Below, in pieces: positions 16,594 through 24,975 of a stretch of 29,339 nt of DNA. The stretch is from the NCBI GenBank assembly GCA_016280345.1, contig JAEEGN010000131.1, positions 1 through 29,339 on the forward strand, read 5' to 3'. Each line of letters opens with the position of its first letter. Positions within the stretch are counted from its first letter, which is position 1. Under the pieces are notes generated by a model, which saw only the letters and a program-made list of their open reading frames with translations, searched no databases and had not been told where the DNA came from. The stretch comes from Selenomonadaceae bacterium. Lineage in GTDB: Bacteria > Bacillota > Negativicutes > Selenomonadales > Selenomonadaceae. The translations under genes were made by a program, and so were the position numbers.

Positions 16594-19173
16594 ATGGACA
16601 AGACGAGACTGAATGAAGAACAACGGCGCGTCATAGAAACGCTTGACCGGAACATCCTGCTGCTGGCGCCGGCAGGGACGGGAAAAACGGATACGCTTTC
16701 CTGGCGCATCGCGCATATCCTGGAGTTGGGCCTGGCGGCGCCGGAAGAAATCCTCTGCCTGACGTTCACCAACAAGGCCTGCCGGGAGATGCAAACCCGC
16801 ATCGAGGCGATTTTGCCCGACAATGGGCGGCGTGTCTGCATCCGGACGATCCACAGCCTGTGCCTGGAAATCATTCGGCAGGAGGCAAAGCGACAGACAG
16901 AGATTTTTTCCGACTTCACGGTCTTTGACGAGGAAGACAGCAAAGAAGTGATTCACGACCTCAATGGGGATGGATTTCCTGACACCGCGCTGCAAAACCT
17001 CATCAACCTGATCGTGGAAACCCGCGCCGGAAACGATATCTATTCGGAGAATGAAACCGAAGACTTCCGGAAGACCGTCCAATGGCTTTTCACCGAGCGC
17101 CGCGAGAAAATTCGCACCCTCTGCGTGGACGGGAAAAACCGCTTTGACGAGGCTCTGGAAAACTACATTGCGCGGCAGGGCGCGGAACTGACAGCGGAGT
17201 ACCGTCAAAGCCTCGCCAAAATGCACGGGATTGACTTTGCCGGCCTGATCGAGCGGGCCTATGCCCTGTTCCGCGACGAGACAATCGCTGATCGTTGGCG
17301 GGCAAAGTTCCACTTTCTCACCATCGACGAGGTGCAGGATACGAGCGAACTGGAATACGCCATTCTGTCACAACTTTTTCCGGGGAACCGCGTGCTGCTC
17401 ACCGGCGACTATTTCCAGACGATATACGAATGGCGCGGCTCGAATCCGGCGCAGGTGCTGGCGCGATACGAGAAAGACTGCGCGCCGCTACGATTTTTCC
17501 TGCGAAAGAATTACCGCGCAACGCGCACGCTGCTCCGGGCCTCCCATGATTGCCTCGACGCTTTTTTCCCGTCCGAACATTCCGCCCTCTGCCGCGAGGA
17601 ACCGGAGGCGGCCAGCCCTTCAGAGGGCGGGCTGATAACGCTGAAGGCCTGCCGGAACATGGAGGAGGAAGCGGCGTGGATTTACCGGACGCTGCTGACG
17701 ATGGCGCCGGCCGACCCGTCACGCGTCTGTATCCTGACGCGCAGCAACATTTACAATAAGCGCCTCTGCCAGGCGCTGGCGCGGGCGGGCAGCCGGGAAG
17801 GTACGTCATGGCCCTTCATGCTGATCGACGAATTCCAGTTCTTCCGGCGGCAGGAAATCAAGGACGCCCTGGCCTTCATGAAGCTCGCCATCAACCGCCA
17901 CGATCGTGTAAGCCTGCGGCGCATCCTGAAACGCTTCGGCCTCGGTATCGGCGCGAAGACCATTGAGAAAATCGAATCGGCGGCCATGCGGACAGCCGGC
18001 CTCCGGCTGACGGACTTCCTGGACGAGACCGCCATTGATCGGGGCGATCCCTTCGCGCTGCTGCTGGACGAACTGGAAAACGAAAACGTCATCGTTTTCG
18101 ACGTCGAATCGACGGGCGTGGACACCTTCCACGATGAGATCGTCCAGATCGCCGCAATACGGATCGGCAAAGACGGCATGCCCCGGCAGACGTTCCAGCG
18201 GTTCCTGCGCAATCAGCGTAGCGTAGGCGCCTCAGAGGCGGTACACGGCTTCTCTGACGACTTCCTGCGGGCGCACGGCGAAGAGCCGCGAAAGGTATTG
18301 GCGGACTTCCTCGATTTCCTGCGCGGCGCGCTGATCGTTGGGCATAACGTGACCTACGACATCACGATCCTCGTCAGCGAGCTGGAACGGCTGGACATGC
18401 CGGAACCGGATTTCCGGGGTTGCTTCGACACCCTCGACATCTTCCGGCGCTTCTATCCCAATCTGCCCAATCACCGGTTGGAATTCCTCGGTGACTATTT
18501 CCACGTCACGCATAAATCCTCCCATGACGCCTTCGATGATATCTGTGCCACCGCCGAGCTCCTGCTGTACGCGGTGGAAAACAACATCCGCCCCACGGCC
18601 GGGGTGCGTCGGTCCTGCGTTTCGACCTTTGGCAAAGTCTTTCACGCCCTGGCGTCATCATTCACGACCATCCGGGAACTCATGTACAAGAAACGGCCGA
18701 CCGATTTCCTCGCCCATATCGTCAAAAGCCAGCTACTGGAATATTACAAGAACGATGAGAAACGCGTGGACCACCTGCGGCATCTCTATTGCATCCTCCG
18801 CGATCGGGACGACGAGACGCTCCCGCCCCGGGAAGCGCTGCGCCGGCTTCTGACGCTGGCAACGCTCTCCAACAGCGAATTTGAAATGAGCCTCAAAGAC
18901 CACCCGAAAACGCCAATCATCACCGTTCATCAGGCGAAGGGCGCAGAATTTGATACGGTATTCCTCGCGGGGATGCAAGACAACGTCTTCCCCTCCTTCC
19001 CGGCCGTGAAAAACGGACAGATTGAGGAAGAAAAGCGGCTGTTTTACGTCGCCATCACCCGCGCGAAACAGGACCTTTTCCTGTCGTGGTGCCAATACAA
19101 CGACCGCGGCTACGAGCAAACGCCCAGCCCCTTTCTGTCCGCCATCCCGTGGAAATACGTCAGGAGTGAATAG
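16594..19173 (+). CDS. UvrD/Rep-type SF1 helicase with inserted DEDDh 3'-5' exonuclease domain
   Basis: This is an 859-residue protein. Helicase motifs: Walker A LAPAGTGKTDT (about 24-34), motif Ia LTFTNKACREM, motif II TIDEVQDTSE (about 242-251), LLTGDYFQTIYEWRG, and LRKNYRATRTLL. Before the helicase resumes, a DnaQ-like domain occupies about 497-665: ExoI FDVESTG, ExoII GHNVTYDITIL, ExoIII SSHDAFDD, the complete DEDDh set. The helicase ends with VHQAKGAEFDTVFLAG (about 777) and YVAITRAKQDL (about 817). The enzyme should unwind 3'-5' and degrade the displaced or blocked strand, in repair or replication restart. AGGAGA lies 10 nt before the ATG. It is a single-gene unit with its own promoter and terminator, opposite in direction to everything else here. 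Its role in defence or repair is not settled by context. Confidence 0.92.
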   Translation: MDKTRLNEEQRRVIETLDRNILLLAPAGTGKTDTLSWRIAHILELGLAAPEEILCLTFTNKACREMQTRIEAILPDNGRRVCIRTIHSLCLEIIRQEAKRQTEIFSDFTVFDEEDSKEVIHDLNGDGFPDTALQNLINLIVETRAGNDIYSENETEDFRKTVQWLFTERREKIRTLCVDGKNRFDEALENYIARQGAELTAEYRQSLAKMHGIDFAGLIERAYALFRDETIADRWRAKFHFLTIDEVQDTSELEYAILSQLFPGNRVLLTGDYFQTIYEWRGSNPAQVLARYEKDCAPLRFFLRKNYRATRTLLRASHDCLDAFFPSEHSALCREEPEAASPSEGGLITLKACRNMEEEAAWIYRTLLTMAPADPSRVCILTRSNIYNKRLCQALARAGSREGTSWPFMLIDEFQFFRRQEIKDALAFMKLAINRHDRVSLRRILKRFGLGIGAKTIEKIESAAMRTAGLRLTDFLDETAIDRGDPFALLLDELENENVIVFDVESTGVDTFHDEIVQIAAIRIGKDGMPRQTFQRFLRNQRSVGASEAVHGFSDDFLRAHGEEPRKVLADFLDFLRGALIVGHNVTYDITILVSELERLDMPEPDFRGCFDTLDIFRRFYPNLPNHRLEFLGDYFHVTHKSSHDAFDDICATAELLLYAVENNIRPTAGVRRSCVSTFGKVFHALASSFTTIRELMYKKRPTDFLAHIVKSQLLEYYKNDEKRVDHLRHLYCILRDRDDETLPPREALRRLLTLATLSNSEFEMSLKDHPKTPIITVHQAKGAEFDTVFLAGMQDNVFPSFPAVKNGQIEEEKRLFYVAITRAKQDLFLSWCQYNDRGYEQTPSPFLSAIPWKYVRSE

Positions 19174-19232
19174 GACGAACAGGAAATCGAGAACGCACGT
19201 GCAATCCTCATTTTCCTTGGACAGAAACAAGA

Positions 19233-19270
19233 AAAGTCACCGCCTTCTGTAAATCATGGGCGGTGACTTT
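19233..19270. terminator. 12-bp perfect hairpin, likely terminator of the nfn operon
   Basis: AAAGTCACCGCC (19233-19244) pairs perfectly with GGCGGTGACTTT (19259-19270) around a 14-nt loop. Read on the minus strand it is followed by a T-rich run (TTTTCTTGTTTC), so it can end transcripts arriving from nfnB; on the plus strand the tail is poorer. Confidence 0.75.
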
Positions 19271-19285
19271 GTCTTCCGTTTGAGT

Positions 19286-19330
19286 CACGACACTTTATGG
19301 ACAAGCGTCGTGGCTTTTTGCTTGTTTTTT
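19286..19330 (+). terminator. hairpin with T-tract, likely terminator of the helicase gene
   Basis: CACGAC-A-CTT (19286-19295) pairs with AAG-C-GTCGTG (19303-19312), one internal mismatch and a 7-nt loop, followed on the plus strand by GCTTTTTGCTTGTTTTTT. It is 113 nt past the helicase stop and 17 nt before the nfnB stop, at the convergent junction. Confidence 0.8.
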
Positions 19331-19346
19331 GCCGGCGACGCAATCG

Positions 19347-20747
19347 TCAGCCGCGTTTTTTCTTCAGGTATTCGTCGATGGCGGCGGCGGCTTTTTTGCC
19401 GGCGCCCATGGCCAGGATGACGGTGGCGGCGCCGGTGACGATGTCGCCGCCGGCGAAGACACCGGGTTTCGTGGTGGCGCCGGTCTCGTCGGCGATGATG
19501 TTGCCGCGCTTGTTGGTGTCCATGCCGGGCGTTGTCGAGGCGACGATGGGGTTCGGGCCCTGGCCGATGGCCATGACGACGGTATCGACCTCGAGCTCGA
19601 ATTCGGAGCCCTTGATGGCGACGGGGCTGCGACGGCCGGAAGCGTCGGGCTCGCCAAGCTCCATGCGGATGCATTTGAGGGCCCGTACCCAGCCCTTGTC
19701 ATCGCCGAGGATTTCCACCGGGTTGTTGAGGAGCTGGAAGTCGATACCCTCTTCTTTCGCGTGGTGGACTTCCTCTTTGCGGGCCGGCAGTTCTTCCTCG
19801 CCGCGACGGTAGACGATGTAAACGTGCTCGGCGCCAAGGCGCAGCGCCGTGCGGGCGCCGTCCATGGCAACGTTGCCGCCGCCGACCACGGCGACCTTCT
19901 TGCCGACGCGGATCGGTGTCGCGTAGTCGGGGAAGCGGTACGCCTTCATGAGGTTGCAGCGGGTCAGGAACTCGTTGGCGGAGTAAACGCCGTTGAGGTT
20001 CTCACCGGGGATGTTCATGAAATGCGGCAGGCCGGCGCCGGTGCCGACAAAGACGGCGTCGAATCCCTCTTCCTCCATGAGCTCGTCGATGGTGTAGAGC
20101 TGACCGATGACGGAATTGACCTCAATTTTGACGCCCATCTTTTCCAGATTGGCGATTTCCTTTTTGACGATGGCGTCTTTCGGCAGACGAAATTCGGGAA
20201 TGCCGTAGGAGAGGACGCCGCCCGCCGTGTGCAGGGCCTCGAAGATCGTCACGCGATAGCCGCGGCGGGCCAGGTCACCGGCGGCGGAAAGGCCGGCGGG
20301 GCCAGCGCCGATGATGGCGACTTTCTGGGCGTCGGGCGCATAGTCGATGGGCTTGACTTCTTTGTTCTGCGCCATTTCCCGGTCGGCGGCGAAGCGCTCC
20401 AGGCGGCCGATAGCGACGGATTCGCCTTTGTTTCCGAGTACACAGTACTTTTCACACTGGTTCTCCTGCGGACATACGCGGCCGCAGACCGCCGGCAGGG
20501 AGCTGGATTCCTTGATTTTCGCGATGGCGCCGTCGAAGTCGCGCTCCTTGATTTTCGCGATGAATTCCGGGATGTTAACCTCTACCGGGCAGCCTTTGCG
20601 ACACTGGGGAATCTTGCAGTGGAGGCATCGCTCGGCCTCGGCGACAGCCGTTTCCTCGTCATAGCCCAGGGCGACCTCGTTGAAATTATGGGCGCGGACC
20701 TCGGGGGCCTGCTCCGGCATGGGATGTTTTTTCAGTGAAAGCGCCAT
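19347..20747 (-). CDS. nfnB: NfnB-type NADPH-dependent oxidoreductase, large subunit (glutamate synthase small-subunit family)
   Basis: This is a 466-residue protein. The N-terminal Cys clusters CLHCKIPQCRKGCP and CGRVCPQENQCEKYC fit two [4Fe-4S] centres. An FAD site (GAGPAGLSAAGDL, about 147-159) and an NADPH site (GGGNVAMDGART, about 288-299) follow, with GDIVTGAATVILAMG near the C-terminus. The family includes GltD, SudA and NfnB. Because NfnA is encoded immediately upstream (6-nt gap), the best call is NfnB of the electron-bifurcating complex that couples NADH and reduced ferredoxin to NADPH. No glutamate synthase large subunit is nearby. GGGAGGT lies 8 nt before the ATG. Cytoplasmic. Confidence 0.9.
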   Translation of the reverse strand: MALSLKKHPMPEQAPEVRAHNFNEVALGYDEETAVAEAERCLHCKIPQCRKGCPVEVNIPEFIAKIKERDFDGAIAKIKESSSLPAVCGRVCPQENQCEKYCVLGNKGESVAIGRLERFAADREMAQNKEVKPIDYAPDAQKVAIIGAGPAGLSAAGDLARRGYRVTIFEALHTAGGVLSYGIPEFRLPKDAIVKKEIANLEKMGVKIEVNSVIGQLYTIDELMEEEGFDAVFVGTGAGLPHFMNIPGENLNGVYSANEFLTRCNLMKAYRFPDYATPIRVGKKVAVVGGGNVAMDGARTALRLGAEHVYIVYRRGEEELPARKEEVHHAKEEGIDFQLLNNPVEILGDDKGWVRALKCIRMELGEPDASGRRSPVAIKGSEFELEVDTVVMAIGQGPNPIVASTTPGMDTNKRGNIIADETGATTKPGVFAGGDIVTGAATVILAMGAGKKAAAAIDEYLKKKRG

Positions 20748-20753
20748 TGTGCA

Positions 20754-21593
20754 TTACCTCCCCAGTCCGATTCGACATACGTGATCTTTTTCCTCGGCTT
20801 CCATCTCGCGGTACATACCCTGCCGTTCCCGCAGGCCGGCGAAATCAACGAGGTGGCCGTCAAACTCCGGCCCGTCAACGCAGGCGAACTTCGTCTCGTC
20901 GCCTACCTGCACGCGGCAGCCGCCGCACATGCCGGTACCGTCCACCATGATCGGGTTCAGGCTGACGATGGTCTTCAGCTTGTAAGGACGGGTGGCCTCG
21001 ACAACGCTCTTCATCATGACGACGGGGCCAATAGCGTAAACGACGTCAATTTTCTCGCCCCGGTCCACGAGCTGCTGCAGGGCCGTGGTGACGAAGCCCT
21101 TGATGCCGTAGCTGCCGTCGTCGGTAGTGATGATCACTTCGTCGCTGACAGCCTTCATCTCCGGCTCCATGATCAGGATGTCCTTGCTGCGGGCGCCCAT
21201 GATGGAAATGACCTTGTTGCCCGCCTCGTGCATGCCGCGGGCGATGGGATAGACCGGCGCAACGCCGATGCCGCCGCCGATCATAACAACGGTGCCGAGG
21301 CCCGGCTCCACCTCCGAAGGCTTGCCCAGCGGGCCAACGAAGTCGAGGATGGAGTCCCCCTCATTCAGCTCGGACAGAAGCTGGGTTGAGGCCCCAACGG
21401 CCTGGAAGATGATGGTGATAATGCCCTTTTCCCGGTCGAAGTCGGCGACGGTCAACGGGATGCGCTCGCCCTCCTCATTGACCCTGAGGATGATGAACTG
21501 ACCGGGCCGCGTCTTTTTCGCCAGCCGCGGCGCCTCCACGTCGAACCGGAACACGCCCGGCGACAGCTCATCTTTTTTCAGAACCTTGAACAT
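20754..21593 (-). CDS. nfnA: NfnA-type ferredoxin-NADP+ reductase subunit alpha
   Basis: The 279-residue protein has the family start MFKVLKKDELSPG; a longer frame opens at 21767 but it crosses into metF, and the ATG at 21593 has GGGGGA about 7 nt upstream. Features are an FAD-binding beta-barrel with RIPLTVADF, an NAD(H) domain with GGGIGVAPVYPIARG, and a C-terminal [2Fe-2S] loop DGTGMCGGCRVQVG followed by FACVDGPEFDGH; in NfnA the fourth ligand is an Asp. It forms NfnAB with the next gene. The same fold serves as PyrK-like electron transfer subunit in dihydroorotate and sulfide dehydrogenases, but the pairing with NfnB settles the call. Confidence 0.92.
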   Translation of the reverse strand: MFKVLKKDELSPGVFRFDVEAPRLAKKTRPGQFIILRVNEEGERIPLTVADFDREKGIITIIFQAVGASTQLLSELNEGDSILDFVGPLGKPSEVEPGLGTVVMIGGGIGVAPVYPIARGMHEAGNKVISIMGARSKDILIMEPEMKAVSDEVIITTDDGSYGIKGFVTTALQQLVDRGEKIDVVYAIGPVVMMKSVVEATRPYKLKTIVSLNPIMVDGTGMCGGCRVQVGDETKFACVDGPEFDGHLVDFAGLRERQGMYREMEAEEKDHVCRIGLGR

Positions 21594-21609
21594 CACTGCT
21601 CCCCCTTTG

Positions 21610-21615
21610 ATTATA
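21610..21615 (-). promoter_or_regulatory. possible -10 box before nfnA
   Basis: A perfect TATAAT lies in the AT-rich 53-nt gap between metF and nfnA. No -35 box of quality is placed 16-18 bp upstream, and the implied leader would be only about 10 nt, so it is a weak candidate for an internal promoter. Confidence 0.25.
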
Positions 21616-21646
21616 TTTGTAGTATGTGAAAAGTGGAAAACCTGCT

Positions 21647-22393
21647 TTAAGGGGCCATGACACCTTTGAGATAGGCCGCCAGATTCGCCTTGATGGGCAT
21701 GAGATAGACGTTGCCGCCGCGCTTTTCCGCAAATTCGCGGAGGTCGCGGGCAAACCCGATGCTCCATTCAAGCGTCGGCGTAAAGTCCTTCGGGAAAACC
21801 ACGTGGTTCTTGAGTTCCCAGTAACTCTGGGAGGCGGCGGACTGGACCGGAGAGGCGCCCCAATAGACCTCAAGGCCGTCCAGCATATCGGCGTAGATTT
21901 CCAGAAAGCGCCGGTCGAAGAACGGCTGGGTGAAGAAGCCGGCGGCCCCGGCCTGCAGCTTGCGGCGGATGCGGTAGCGCTCCTGCTGCAGGCTGCCCCG
22001 GTACTGGTCGATGCCGGCATAGACGCGGATGCCCGGCAATTCCTCGCAGAATTTCCGGATAACATCGGTGGTCACCGTGGGATAGACAGTGTGCTTCATA
22101 TCCTGTGGCGGGTCGCCCTCGATGACCAGCACTTCCCGGATATCGTGCTCCCGCAGATAGGCGCCCATGGCGAGGGGGCGGGTGAGATCCACGTCCATCG
22201 CCCGGATATGAGGCATGGTGGCAGGCCAGAATTCCCGGGCAATCGCCGCCCCCTCCCAGCTCCGCAGCTCGCAGCGCAGCAGGTCGGGGATATTGATGAG
22301 ACCGGCCGGGCAGCCGGTATCTTTGACCAGCCGCAGGTCATCGCGAAGGCCCTCGGCGCTTCGCGGTACCAGCTCGACAGATATGCGTCCCAT
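21647..22393 (-). CDS. metF: methylenetetrahydrofolate reductase (short MetF-like)
   Basis: The 248-residue TIM-barrel protein is shorter than most MetF (around 290). Recognisable segments are ISVELVPRS at the start, VLVIEGDPP (the folate-site GDPP motif), AGIDQYRG, and GAAGFFTQPFFD, the strongest family signature. MetF reduces 5,10-methylene-THF to 5-methyl-THF. AGGAGG precedes the ATG; the gene is 16 nt after fhs. There is no metV or hdr gene beside it, as some acetogens have. The electron donor is not evident; the following nfn genes handle NAD(P)H and ferredoxin and may be linked. Confidence 0.85.
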   Translation of the reverse strand: MGRISVELVPRSAEGLRDDLRLVKDTGCPAGLINIPDLLRCELRSWEGAAIAREFWPATMPHIRAMDVDLTRPLAMGAYLREHDIREVLVIEGDPPQDMKHTVYPTVTTDVIRKFCEELPGIRVYAGIDQYRGSLQQERYRIRRKLQAGAAGFFTQPFFDRRFLEIYADMLDGLEVYWGASPVQSAASQSYWELKNHVVFPKDFTPTLEWSIGFARDLREFAEKRGGNVYLMPIKANLAAYLKGVMAP

Positions 22394-22409
22394 AGCTTGC
22401 CTCCTGTTC

Positions 22410-24077
22410 TCAGAAGAGGCCGGTGATCCGGCCCGATTCGTCGATGTCCATGGCCTCCGCCGCCGGGTGTTTCGGCAGCCCCGGCATGGTCAGGATATCG
22501 CCGGTCAGGGCCACGATGAAGCCGGCACCGGCCGAGACGCGAAGTTCCCGCACGGTGATGGAGAAGCCCTGGGGCCGCCCCGTCTTCGTCGCGTCGTCGG
22601 TCAGCGAGTATTGCGTCTTGGCCATGCAGACCGGCATCTTGTCAAGGCCCAGGGCCTCGATTTCCGCCAGCTGCTTTTGAGCCGCCGCCGTGAAGACGAC
22701 ATCGGCGGCGCCGTAAACGGTGCGGGCGACGGTGCCGATCTTGTCGGGGATACTGGCGTCGGTCTCGTACAGTGTATGGAAGTCCGCTTTCTTTGTCATC
22801 GCTTTCTCCACCGCCGCCGCCAGCGCCTGGCCGCCTTCGCCGCCTTTGGCCCAGACCTCGGACAGGGCGACGTCGGCACCGAGGCCGCGGCATTTCTCTT
22901 CCACGAAGGCCAGTTCCTCCGGCGTGTCGGTGGGGAACGCGTTGACCGCCACCACCGCCGGCAGACCGAAAGCCTGAATGCTCTCGATGTGCTTCAGGAG
23001 GTTTGCCATGCCCTTTTCCAGCGCCGCCATGTCCACTTTGCCCAGCTCCGCCTTCGGCAGACCGCCGTGCATCTTGAGGGCGCGTACCGTGGCCACGATG
23101 ACTACGGCGTCGGGATGGAAACCGGCGAAGCGGCACTTGATATCGAGGAACTTCTCCGCCCCGAGATCGGCGCCGAAACCGGCCTCTGTCACCACGACGT
23201 CGGCGAATTTCAGCGCGAACTTCGTGGCGATGATGCTGTTACAGCCGTGGGCGATGTTGGCAAAGGGTCCCCCGTGGATGAAGGCCGGCGTCCCCTCGAT
23301 GGTCTGCACCAGATTCGGTTTGATGGCGTCCTTGAAGAGCAGCGCCAGGGCGCCGGTGACGCCCAGTTCCTTCGCCCGAACCGCCCGGCCGTCCCGGGTG
23401 TAGGCGACGATAATCTCACCCAGACGGCGCTTCATGTCCATGAGATCGGTGGAGAGGCAGAGAATCGCCATCATCTCCGAAGCCACGGTGATGTCGAAGC
23501 CCGTCTCCCGCGGGACACCGTGGGGCTTGCCTCCGAGCCCGATTACCACATGGCGCAGCGCCCGGTCGTTGAGGTCCAGCACCCGTTTCCAGACGACGCG
23601 GCGCACATCGATGTCCAGCGCGTTGCCCTGCTGGATGTGGTTGTCAACCACGGCCGCCAGCAGATTGTGGGCCGTGGTGATGGCGTGGAAATCGCCGGTG
23701 AAATGGAGGTTGATGTCCTCCATCGGCACGACCTGAGAATAGCCGCCGCCGGCCGCGCCGCCCTTCAGTCCGAAGCAGGGCCCCAGCGACGGTTCCCGGA
23801 GCGCCACCGCCGTCTTCTTGCCGCGCCGCCGGAAAGCGTCCGCCAGTCCAACGCTGGTGGTCGTCTTGCCTTCGCCGGCCGGCGTCGGATTGATGGCGGT
23901 GACGAGAACCAGCTTGCCGTTCTCCCGCTCCTTCACGCGCTCCCAGGCGGACAGGGCGATTTTCGCCTTGTACCGCCCGTAGAGTTCCAGCTCACTTTCC
24001 GGGATATCCAGTTTCTCCGCGATCTCTTGAATCGGCTTCAGCTCAGCCTCCTGCGCAATCTCAACATCGCTCTTCAT
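22410..24077 (-). CDS. fhs: formate-tetrahydrofolate ligase
   Basis: The 555-residue FTHFS activates formate to 10-formyl-THF with ATP. The ATP-binding segment PTPAGEGKTTTSVGLADAF is near 63-81, and long conserved family blocks are present (GGYSQVVPMEDINLHFTGD, FHPDAVVIVAT); the length is normal. Ribosome site AGGAGGCGGGG lies before the ATG. Its first 11 residues (MKSDVEIAQEA) and its ribosome site lie in a 50-bp segment that is repeated 850 bp upstream as the start of the antitoxin gene. It works with FolD and MetF in one-carbon metabolism; the same three are part of the methyl branch of the Wood-Ljungdahl pathway, but that does not prove acetogenesis. Confidence 0.97.
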   Translation of the reverse strand: MKSDVEIAQEAELKPIQEIAEKLDIPESELELYGRYKAKIALSAWERVKERENGKLVLVTAINPTPAGEGKTTTSVGLADAFRRRGKKTAVALREPSLGPCFGLKGGAAGGGYSQVVPMEDINLHFTGDFHAITTAHNLLAAVVDNHIQQGNALDIDVRRVVWKRVLDLNDRALRHVVIGLGGKPHGVPRETGFDITVASEMMAILCLSTDLMDMKRRLGEIIVAYTRDGRAVRAKELGVTGALALLFKDAIKPNLVQTIEGTPAFIHGGPFANIAHGCNSIIATKFALKFADVVVTEAGFGADLGAEKFLDIKCRFAGFHPDAVVIVATVRALKMHGGLPKAELGKVDMAALEKGMANLLKHIESIQAFGLPAVVAVNAFPTDTPEELAFVEEKCRGLGADVALSEVWAKGGEGGQALAAAVEKAMTKKADFHTLYETDASIPDKIGTVARTVYGAADVVFTAAAQKQLAEIEALGLDKMPVCMAKTQYSLTDDATKTGRPQGFSITVRELRVSAGAGFIVALTGDILTMPGLPKHPAAEAMDIDESGRITGLF

Positions 24078-24095
24078 TTCCCCGCCTCCTCATGA
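24046..24095 (-). repeat. 50-bp direct repeat, copy A (start of fhs)
   Basis: It matches 24896-24945 at 48 of 50 positions, offset 850. It holds the toxin stop codon, the fhs ribosome site and the first 11 fhs codons. Differences: 24057 (a synonymous Ile codon, ATT against ATC) and 24087 (within the ribosome site, AGGAGG here against AGGGGG in copy B). Confidence 0.9.
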
Positions 24096-24707
24096 TTTTG
24101 CGTTACTGCTGATGGTATTCAAATTCTTGCGAACAGCGTCAAGTACCTGTGTAAGCCGTTGAATGTCCTTTTGCCTCCAATCTTCGCATTCGTCGTAAAA
24201 ACATTGCGTTTTCCGTTTTTTGAAAATGCGAAAAAGATTTTCTGTGGAATTATCGTAAATATGACATATATCGCTTGCCGCCACAACATCCCTGACCCGC
24301 GCCAGCGCCTTATCGTAACGGGCGAATATTTTCTCCCGCGGCACATCATGGCCGCCGAGCGCCACCCGCGTCCTGATCCGGTATACGTTGATGACCGGGT
24401 CCACTGTCAGCACATAATAGCACCTGATAAAATATCCTGCTATTTTTGCCCGCTGCAAAAGCTTCAGATTGCGGTCTGTCGACATGACTGTTTCAAAGCA
24501 GAACGACTCCCCGCGTTCCAGACATGCCTCCCTCTGCCGCTCTGCGATATCGGCGGCTTCGAGGTCGCCGCATTTGAGATTTTTCTTGATCTCATCGGCA
24601 TTGATATAGGCCATGCGCGGCAGCAAAAGCTCTGTCAGTGTACTCTTTCCGGAGCCGTTCGGGCCGGCAAATACCACGATTTCAGGCTTTCGCTGTTCCC
24701 CACTCAC
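24090..24707 (-). CDS. zeta-toxin-like P-loop kinase (COG4185 type)
   Basis: This is a 205-residue protein from a GTG at 24707 with GAGAGGG 8 nt upstream; an ATG at 24755 would add 16 residues but has no ribosome site and lengthens the overlap with the antitoxin gene from 26 to 74 nt. The Walker A loop AGPNGSGKSTLTELL is followed by YINADEI, FCFETVMS, and RVALGGHDVPREKI, the pattern of zeta-like kinases, and by HIYDNS near the end. Zeta toxins phosphorylate UDP-sugars such as UDP-GlcNAc; whether this branch does so is unknown. The last codons and stop lie in the direct repeat. GC content looks lower than in fhs and folD, consistent with transfer. Confidence 0.8.
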   Translation of the reverse strand: MSGEQRKPEIVVFAGPNGSGKSTLTELLLPRMAYINADEIKKNLKCGDLEAADIAERQREACLERGESFCFETVMSTDRNLKLLQRAKIAGYFIRCYYVLTVDPVINVYRIRTRVALGGHDVPREKIFARYDKALARVRDVVAASDICHIYDNSTENLFRIFKKRKTQCFYDECEDWRQKDIQRLTQVLDAVRKNLNTISSNAKS

Positions 24708-24927
24708 CGTATCGTCCCTCTCGTAATTTCTTTCCCACGGGGACGCGGGTTCCATCCGGGTTAATCTGATATATCATCTGTTCCTTGCGGTCGTAAACGA
24801 CACTTGGCACATCCATCGCTTTATGCTTCGCCAATGCAAGCCGCACAGCTGCGTTTGCCCGCCGGAGAATGACTTCGTCGGAAATCTCCGGTTGCGCCTC
24901 CTGCGCGATCTCAACATCGCTCTTCAT
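24682..24927 (-). CDS. small antitoxin-like partner with an Fhs-derived N-terminus
   Basis: This is an 81-residue protein. Residues 1-11 (MKSDVEIAQEA) are identical to the N-terminus of Fhs because the ribosome site and start codon lie in the second copy of the 50-bp repeat. The remainder (ILRRANAAVRLALAKHK, then VVYDRKEQMIYQINPDGT) has the helix plus two-strand look of small partners of COG4185 zeta-like kinases, which usually begin near that helix. Its 3' end overlaps the toxin start by 26 nt, as is usual for such pairs. The ribosome site is AGGGGG rather than AGGAGG. Antitoxin function is inferred from size, position and overlap, not from a named family. Confidence 0.7.
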   Translation of the reverse strand: MKSDVEIAQEAQPEISDEVILRRANAAVRLALAKHKAMDVPSVVYDRKEQMIYQINPDGTRVPVGKKLREGRYGEWGTAKA

Positions 24928-24945
24928 TTCCCCGCCCCCTCATGA
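24896..24945 (-). repeat. 50-bp direct repeat, copy B (start of antitoxin gene)
   Basis: It is the partner of 24046-24095 with two differences. It supplies the ribosome site, start codon and first 11 codons of the antitoxin gene and lies just downstream of an extended -10 promoter element. The two copies bracket the toxin-antitoxin pair. Confidence 0.9.
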
Positions 24946-24975
24946 ATATCTCTTCCGTACTACGTAATAAAGTAT

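Noticed and set aside
16339..17313. 324-codon minus-strand frame overlapping the helicase start
   Set aside because: Most of it lies opposite the helicase N-terminus with its Walker A motif; only the part in the intergenic gap was kept as a weak candidate.
19347..20747. Glutamate synthase small subunit (GltD)
   Set aside because: No large subunit nearby and an NfnA gene is directly upstream, which favours NfnB.
22215..24095. 626-codon open frame on the plus strand opposite fhs
   Set aside because: Antisense shadow caused by codon bias of fhs; no recognisable domains.
24046..24945. Insertion-sequence origin of the toxin-antitoxin segment
   Set aside because: No transposase and no inverted repeats at the ends; a 50-bp direct repeat is far longer than usual target duplications.
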